Source: Pseudomonadota bacterium
GTDB taxonomy: Bacteria; Pseudomonadota; Gammaproteobacteria; Enterobacterales; Enterobacteriaceae
Reading direction: 5' to 3'
Assembly: GCA_023425455.1 (NCBI GenBank)
Contig: JAFACP010000297.1
Coordinates: 1 to 10,662, forward strand
Length of the DNA stretch: 10,662 nucleotides
Shown: positions 6,468-10,662 of the stretch, piece by piece
Position numbering within the stretch: the first letter of the stretch is position 1
How the letters are laid out: every line of letters begins with the position of its first letter
Notes under the pieces: generated by a model
What the model was told of the DNA's origin: nothing
The model's input: only the letters and a program-made list of their open reading frames with translations
Databases searched by the model: none
Translations under genes and position numbers: made by a program

Positions 6468-6863
6468 TTATGCGTCGTCGCCAAAGGCGTTTTTCAGCCA
6501 TTCGATCTCATTTCCGGTGAAGGCTATCACATCGAACCGGCAATCCACAGTATCAAAACTCCCATTATGGCGCGCAAGCCACAAGTGGGCTGTCTGTAAT
6601 AATTTGTGTTGTTTGGCCGGGGTCACGCTGGCAGCTGCGCCGCCAAAACGCGACGACTGCCGATACCGGACCTCCACAAACACGGTGACCGGACCCTCCT
6701 GCATGATGAGGTCCAGCTCGCCGCCGCGAGCGCGCACGTTGGCGGCGATAAAGCGCAGTCCTTTGCCTTCGAGCCAGCGACGCGCCTTTAGCTCCCACGC
6801 GTCGCCGGTCTTCTTACGGCTTAACTGGCGGGGACGATCTGCCCCTGCTGGTATTCGAGCCAT
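6468..6863 (-). CDS. yraN: YraN, UPF0102 nuclease-fold protein
   Basis: A 131-residue UPF0102 protein, the length of E. coli YraN. The family has a restriction-endonuclease-like (PD-(D/E)xK) fold: here [12 protein letters not shown] (46-57) supplies Asp51 and VFVEVRYR (61-68) supplies Glu64 with Arg66 in place of the usual Lys. [12 protein letters not shown] (85-96) and CRFDVIAF (108-115) are other family blocks. The substrate is not established; a role in DNA processing is inferred from the fold. I placed the start at ATG 6863, with AGGAAG just upstream; the frame extends 8 codons further up but adds nothing conserved. The first 43 bp overlap the end of lpoA in another frame, indicating tight coupling in the lpoA-yraN-diaA-dolP operon. 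Confidence 0.95.
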   Translation of the reverse strand: MARIPAGADRPRQLSRKKTGDAWELKARRWLEGKGLRFIAANVRARGGELDLIMQEGPVTVFVEVRYRQSSRFGGAAASVTPAKQHKLLQTAHLWLARHNGSFDTVDCRFDVIAFTGNEIEWLKNAFGDDA

Positions 6864-8929
6864 GATAACTTCCTGTTGATCACGCAATCCTGGGTGGCCG
6901 TCAGATCGCCGGTGTTGCCGCTGAGTTCATAGCCGGGCACCTGACGCATCTGGGTAAAGTGGTTCGCCAGCGCCCAGGCATCAACGCCCATAGCGTACAG
7001 ACGTGCAAGGGAGTAGTCGTTACGAACGGCGCCAAGCGCCTGCTGCATCAGGGACGGGTTGCTGCCCGCCAGCATTGGAATTTCACTGTACTGCAGCCCC
7101 TCCATCTCCAGACGGAAATCCGGTCCGGCGGTGCCCTGCGCACTGCGGGAGCTGGCATACAGCGTTGCGCCATTCTGACTGCCGTTACGCATGACGATCA
7201 TCGGTTTGATAAAAGCGATCTCTTCCGGGGTGGCGACGATATATGCGGCATCGACTTTACCACCGCCGCCGATCTGCGCGTCGGTTGGCGGAGCCGGAAT
7301 GGTCAGACCGCCGATGGTCACGCTCTGCTGCTGCGGCAGGCTGGCAGCAACCGGGCTGCCGTTCAGCGCGATACCTGCGCCGCCGTTCACCCCTGCTCTC
7401 AGCTCAGAGGTCGAGCCAAATTTCTGCTGCAGCACAATACCGCCCCCGAGTTTCTGCCACTCCTGGGCGAAGGCGTTCGCCACGCGATCGCCAAGGGTGC
7501 TGCGCGGGATCAGCAGCAGCGGAGCCTGCTTGCCCTGCTCGTGAATATGGCGAGCGGCATCGCGGGCTTCATCTTCCGGCGAGAGGGCGAAGTAGCAAAT
7601 GTTGGCCCGGTTCTGCACCTGTTCAGGCTGGTTGAGCGCCAGTACGTTCAGCGGGGTCGGGCTCTTCATCAGCGCTTCGACGTTGTTTTTCAGCAGCGGG
7701 CCGACAACGATGCTGGCGCCATCCTGCTGAACCTGCGCCAGAACCTGATCCAGCGGCTGAGCGCTGGTGTCATAAATTTTCAGCTCTGCCCCAGGGTTAG
7801 CTGAGGTGGTCGCAACAGGTTGAGGCTGCGCCGCCGTTTGCGGCGGTGTTGTTGAGTCCGCATCGGCCGGCGCGGCTGGCGTTTCATCGGCGCTCTGCGC
7901 TGCTGGTGCCGGAGATGTCGGGGCGGTCACCGGGTTCTGCAGGGTGCCCTGAGCCGGTGTTTGCGCGGTGGTCAGGTCGCTGGTTTCCGCGGCTGACGGG
8001 CTAACCACATCGTTGACGCTGGCTGCCTGTGCCGTCTGTTGTGGGACGGCGCTGCCGGTGACTGGGGTGGTCCCGTTTTTCGCGGCTTCAAAGCCCTGCT
8101 GAATGGTGCGGCCAAATACCGCTGCCTGGCCGTTTAACGGCAGAAGCAGGGCGATTTTGCTGGTTGAGGCTGGCGTAAAGTTCTGTACGTTCACCAGCTG
8201 AGTCGGCAGCATTTGCGCACCTGGGTTTTTTGGGTAGCGGGTCTGCCAGTCGCGAATACCGGCTTTCAGCATGTCAGGATCGCTGCGGTTGTTAAACCAC
8301 ATCTGCTGCAGATCCAGCCAGCCCTGCAACACGTTTTCGTCCGCATTGATGACCAGCCCCTGAGCCTGCTCCGGAGTCATGGAGGAGAGCGTCTGCCAGG
8401 TGGCGTCGATATTTTTCTGCTTATCGGCACCGCTCAGCAGCGGCTCCTGGGCAATCAGCGCGCGCAGTAATGTCAGGGAAGGGCGCCCCTGTTCCGCCGT
8501 GATACCGGCCTGCCAGAAGCGCGCCTGCTGGTTTTTATCAAGCTGACTCACCTCGATATCGCCAAGGCTTTTTTTCGCCGCAGCGTAATCTTTCAGCGCC
8601 ACCTTCAGCTCGACGGAGAGCAGAGCCTGTTCGCGGCGCTGGGCGTCGTTGAGCGTTTGCGGCAGCTGGTTGAACAGTTCGGCAGCCTGCTGGGTTTTGC
8701 CCTCTTTCAACAGTGCGCGAATGGCGAGTAATTGCCAGTTGGTCTTGGTATCATTTGCGCTCTGCGACATTTGCTGCAGATAAAAGGCAGAATCAGCCTG
8801 GGCTGTTCCCTGCATATGGGCAGCGGTTTGATCCGGCGCCTGAGTGCCGCAGCCAGCGAAGATCAGGGCTGCCAGCAGAAGGGGTACGCTGCGTGCGACT
8901 TTTTTTCGAATAAACGTTAAGGGTACCAT
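6821..8929 (-). CDS. lpoA: LpoA, outer-membrane activator of PBP1a
   Basis: LpoA is the outer-membrane lipoprotein that reaches through the peptidoglycan to activate PBP1a (MrcA). The ATG at 8929 gives 702 residues (E. coli has 678). The signal peptide [18 protein letters not shown] ends in the lipobox FAGC, with lipidation at Cys27, the E. coli position. The N-terminal TPR-like helical domain runs from about 28 to 255 (for example [25 protein letters not shown]). The C-terminal domain of periplasmic-binding-protein fold starts at [20 protein letters not shown] and continues with [31 protein letters not shown] and [20 protein letters not shown] low-complexity Ala/Pro/Thr/Gln insert of about 95 residues (about 283-378) interrupts that domain and accounts for the extra length. 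A TTG further upstream (8956) is unlikely as start. First gene of its operon, divergent from rsmI. Confidence 0.97.
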   Translation of the reverse strand: MVPLTFIRKKVARSVPLLLAALIFAGCGTQAPDQTAAHMQGTAQADSAFYLQQMSQSANDTKTNWQLLAIRALLKEGKTQQAAELFNQLPQTLNDAQRREQALLSVELKVALKDYAAAKKSLGDIEVSQLDKNQQARFWQAGITAEQGRPSLTLLRALIAQEPLLSGADKQKNIDATWQTLSSMTPEQAQGLVINADENVLQGWLDLQQMWFNNRSDPDMLKAGIRDWQTRYPKNPGAQMLPTQLVNVQNFTPASTSKIALLLPLNGQAAVFGRTIQQGFEAAKNGTTPVTGSAVPQQTAQAASVNDVVSPSAAETSDLTTAQTPAQGTLQNPVTAPTSPAPAAQSADETPAAPADADSTTPPQTAAQPQPVATTSANPGAELKIYDTSAQPLDQVLAQVQQDGASIVVGPLLKNNVEALMKSPTPLNVLALNQPEQVQNRANICYFALSPEDEARDAARHIHEQGKQAPLLLIPRSTLGDRVANAFAQEWQKLGGGIVLQQKFGSTSELRAGVNGGAGIALNGSPVAASLPQQQSVTIGGLTIPAPPTDAQIGGGGKVDAAYIVATPEEIAFIKPMIVMRNGSQNGATLYASSRSAQGTAGPDFRLEMEGLQYSEIPMLAGSNPSLMQQALGAVRNDYSLARLYAMGVDAWALANHFTQMRQVPGYELSGNTGDLTATQDCVINRKLSWLEYQQGQIVPAS

Positions 8930-8990
8930 ACTGTATCCAGTGATTTTTTTACGCAATGCTCAATATTAAATCGGCAATACGGACTAAACA
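8930..8990. promoter_or_regulatory. Divergent lpoA / rsmI promoter region
   Basis: A 61-bp AT-rich gap lies between the divergent starts of lpoA and rsmI. It contains a run of seven T (8944-8950) and CAATATTAAAT (8961-8971), which could supply -10 boxes in either direction (TATTAA plus, TATTGA minus). No -35 box is convincing, so exact promoters are not assigned. Confidence 0.4.
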
Positions 8991-9854
8991 ATGAAACAAC
9001 ACGAAACGGCAGATAATTCTCAAGGCCGGCTTTATATTGTACCTACTCCTATCGGGAATTTGTCTGATATCACCCAACGTGCGCTCACTGTATTGCAAGA
9101 CGTTGATTTAATTGCGGCAGAAGACACGCGTCACACCGGGTTACTGCTGCAACATTTCGCGATTAACGCCCGTTTATTCGCCCTGCACGATCACAATGAG
9201 CAACAAAAAGCGGACACGCTGGTGGCGAAGCTGAAAGAGGGGCAGAACATTGCGCTGGTGTCTGACGCGGGCACGCCGCTGATAAACGATCCGGGTTATC
9301 ATCTGGTACGTACCTGCCGTGAAGCCGGGATCCGCGTGGTGCCGCTACCCGGGCCTTGCGCAGCCATCGCCGCATTAAGCGCCGCTGGCCTGCCGTCCGA
9401 TCGCTTCTGCTACGAGGGCTTTTTGCCTGCCAAAGCGAAAGGTCGCCGGGACGTGTTAAAAGATCTGGAGGCCGAGCCGCGTACCCTGATTTTCTATGAG
9501 TCCACTCACCGCCTGCTGGAAAGCCTTGACGATATGGTCACGGTCTGGGGAGAGACTCGCTATGTGGTGCTGGCGCGCGAGCTGACCAAAACCTGGGAAA
9601 CCATTCACGGCGCGCCCGTCGGTGAGCTGCTGGCCTGGGTCCGGGAAGATGAAAACCGGCGTAAAGGTGAAATGGTGTTGATTGTCGAAGGACATAAGGC
9701 ACAAGAAGACGCCCTGCCTGCTGATGCGCTGCGCACGCTGGCGCTGCTGCAGGCTGAATTGCCGCTTAAGAAAGCGGCGGCGCTGGCTGCGGAAATCCAC
9801 GGCGTGAAAAAGAATGCGCTGTATAAGTATGCGCTGGAGCAGCAGGGAGAGTGA
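8991..9854 (+). CDS. rsmI: RsmI, 16S rRNA 2'-O-ribose C1402 methyltransferase
   Basis: RsmI (YraL) uses S-adenosylmethionine to 2'-O-methylate cytidine 1402 in the decoding centre of 16S rRNA; it acts on the assembled 30S subunit, together with RsmH at the same base. The 287-residue product shows the tetrapyrrole-methylase-like fold motifs in order: [15 protein letters not shown] (14-28), [12 protein letters not shown] (42-53), [20 protein letters not shown] (87-106) and [20 protein letters not shown] (116-135), then EGFLPAK and [11 protein letters not shown]. The C-terminal [20 protein letters not shown] helical end is conserved. ATG 8991 gives the E. coli start MKQHE. It is a single-gene unit, divergent from lpoA and convergent with agaI, with a hairpin between their ends. 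Confidence 0.97.
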   Translation: MKQHETADNSQGRLYIVPTPIGNLSDITQRALTVLQDVDLIAAEDTRHTGLLLQHFAINARLFALHDHNEQQKADTLVAKLKEGQNIALVSDAGTPLINDPGYHLVRTCREAGIRVVPLPGPCAAIAALSAAGLPSDRFCYEGFLPAKAKGRRDVLKDLEAEPRTLIFYESTHRLLESLDDMVTVWGETRYVVLARELTKTWETIHGAPVGELLAWVREDENRRKGEMVLIVEGHKAQEDALPADALRTLALLQAELPLKKAAALAAEIHGVKKNALYKYALEQQGE

Positions 9855-9863
9855 GGCATTGCG

Positions 9864-9892
9864 CCGGTCGGGTCATCTATTAACCCGACCGG
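9864..9892. terminator. Hairpin between convergent rsmI and agaI
   Basis: CCGGTCGGGT (9864-9873) and ACCCGACCGG (9883-9892) form a perfect 10-bp GC-rich stem with a 9-base loop, 9 bp past the rsmI stop and 13 bp past the agaI stop. No T-run follows directly in either direction, so it is probably a bidirectional terminator of moderate strength or an mRNA-end stabiliser. Confidence 0.6.
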
Positions 9893-9905
9893 TACGCTCA
9901 GCATT

Positions 9906-10616
9906 TTACGTCGGGCAATAAAAACAGGATGTTAGAGGGTGTAGCCAAAGGAAGGTCGCTGGTACTTTCGTTGACACTTTTCCTTTTCTCAACGCCGTAA
10001 AGGCCTGCTGTTTACCTTCTCCGGCCACCAGCAACAAGATTTCCTTTGCTGCCAGAATATCCTGCAGCCCCAGCGTGATGCCTTGTTCTACCGGCGAACC
10101 AGCCCTTCTTAGCATATCGTGCAACTGAGTACGTTCATCGAGACAGGTGATATGACAGCCTGGTTCCAGACATTCATCTGGTTCGTTTAGCCCCAGGTGC
10201 CCATTTTTGCCAATGCCGAGCACGCAGAGATCCAGCCCGCCGAGCGCCGCAATGTCTTCGACTACGCGGTTACACTCCTGTTGCTCCGCCTTGTCGGAGA
10301 CGAACGCAACATAACGCTCAGGTGCTATCCCGAGTGGCTTGAGCAGATGTTGTTGCAAAAAAAACTCGCAGGTTGCGGGATTATCAGGTGCCAGACCCAC
10401 CCATTCATCCAGTTTTACAAAGGTCACTCTGCTGAGATCGACCCTGGCGGCGTTGACTTTGTCGACGAAACGCTGATAGGTCAGCAACGGAGTGGCTCCC
10501 GTTGCCACGCAAATCACCGCATCGGGCTTGCGCTGAACCAGAGCCAGTAATTGCTCGCTGGCCGCTTCACTCAGGCTGTCGTAGTCAGGATGTTCCTGAA
10601 ACGCGATGGCGCTCAT
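9906..10616 (-). CDS. agaI: AgaI, NagB-like putative galactosamine-6-phosphate deaminase/isomerase
   Basis: A 236-residue protein of the glucosamine-6-phosphate deaminase / 6-phosphogluconolactonase fold, closely like E. coli AgaI (251, with a longer N-terminus). The phosphate-binding loop is VATGATPLLTY (37-47). KLDEWVGL (68-75) carries Asp70, the counterpart of the NagB general base Asp72. GIGKNGHLGLNEP (134-146) carries His140 and Glu145, but Asn138 replaces the catalytic Asp141 of NagB; E. coli AgaI, from memory, has the same change. AgaI was named for galactosamine-6-phosphate deamination in N-acetylgalactosamine/galactosamine use, but work in E. coli assigned that step to AgaS, so its reaction is uncertain. 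The ATG directly follows the stop of the upstream gene with no gap, and GGAG 8 bases upstream lies inside that gene: last gene of the aga operon. Confidence 0.9.
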   Translation of the reverse strand: MSAIAFQEHPDYDSLSEAASEQLLALVQRKPDAVICVATGATPLLTYQRFVDKVNAARVDLSRVTFVKLDEWVGLAPDNPATCEFFLQQHLLKPLGIAPERYVAFVSDKAEQQECNRVVEDIAALGGLDLCVLGIGKNGHLGLNEPDECLEPGCHITCLDERTQLHDMLRRAGSPVEQGITLGLQDILAAKEILLLVAGEGKQQAFTALRKGKVSTKVPATFLWLHPLTSCFYCPT

Positions 10617-10662
10617 TTATAGCACTCCAAAGGCTGAGCCGATGATGGCCAGCATAAAGGTA
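10617..10662 (-). CDS. agaD: C-terminal end of a probable PTS EIID component (AgaD)
   Basis: An open minus-strand frame enters from the edge and ends with TFMLAIIGSAFGVL and a TAA at 10619-10617 that touches the agaI ATG. Only 14 codons are visible. The hydrophobic, Gly-rich tail fits the membrane C-terminus of a mannose-family EIID protein, and in E. coli agaD directly precedes agaI. The identity rests mainly on that gene order. Confidence 0.55.
   Translation of the reverse strand, partial: TFMLAIIGSAFGVL

Noticed and set aside
6959..7804. A 281-codon plus-strand frame opposite lpoA.
   Set aside because: Its composition mirrors the lpoA codon pattern and no family motif is visible; lpoA is clearly the real gene.
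7795..8080. Low-complexity part of lpoA considered as a tandem DNA repeat or a foreign insertion.
   Set aside because: There is no regular repeat unit, the frame is continuous, and LpoA homologues have a similar though shorter insert.
1..10662. CRISPR array, tRNA or rRNA genes, insertion sequences, prophage or defence genes.
   Set aside because: No repeat-spacer pattern, tRNA-like cloverleaf, transposase or integrase was seen; nearly all sequence is explained by conserved core genes.

Overview
The window is an ordinary stretch of enterobacterial core chromosome. Predicted proteins match, nearly residue for residue from memory, the E. coli set UbiV, UbiU, UbiT, YhbS, YhbQ, YhbP, YraR, YraQ, DolP (YraP), DiaA, YraN, LpoA, RsmI and AgaI. 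The third-position GC preference and the differences from E. coli suggest a relative such as Enterobacter, Lelliottia, Leclercia, Klebsiella or Citrobacter; the genus cannot be fixed by eye.

Layout. (1) Bases 1-1480, minus: ubiV (3' part cut by the edge) and ubiU, the two Fe-S proteins of oxygen-independent ubiquinone synthesis. (2) Bases 1481-1700: a divergent control region with an FNR-like box placed at -41.5 of a likely ubiUV promoter and a 17-bp palindrome nearer ubiT. (3) Bases 1701-2722, plus: ubiT overlapping yhbS (GNAT acetyltransferase). (4) Bases 2709-3005, minus: yhbQ (GIY-YIG domain), whose 3' end overlaps yhbS. (5) Bases 3053-5204, plus: yhbP, yraR and yraQ; yraQ has an in-frame amber codon at position 15. 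(6) Bases 5209-5267: two adjacent hairpins between convergent genes. (7) Bases 5271-8929, minus: lpoA-yraN-diaA-dolP, a compact run of cell-envelope and replication genes. (8) Bases 8991-9854, plus: rsmI, divergent from lpoA. (9) Bases 9906-10662, minus: agaI after the last 14 codons of a probable PTS EIID gene (agaD), the end of an amino-sugar utilisation operon.

Functional themes are anaerobic quinone synthesis (ubiUVT), outer-membrane and peptidoglycan homeostasis (lpoA, dolP), replication timing (diaA), 16S rRNA methylation (rsmI) and N-acetylgalactosamine/galactosamine use (aga). Compared with my memory of E. coli K-12, yhbO is missing between yhbP and yraR, and the yraHIJK fimbrial genes are missing between agaI and rsmI.

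I found no undescribed defence, mobile or RNA system. The points most worth checking are the yraQ nonsense codon, the FNR-like promoter geometry between ubiU and ubiT, the Asp-to-Asn change in the AgaI active-site motif and the long low-complexity insert in LpoA.
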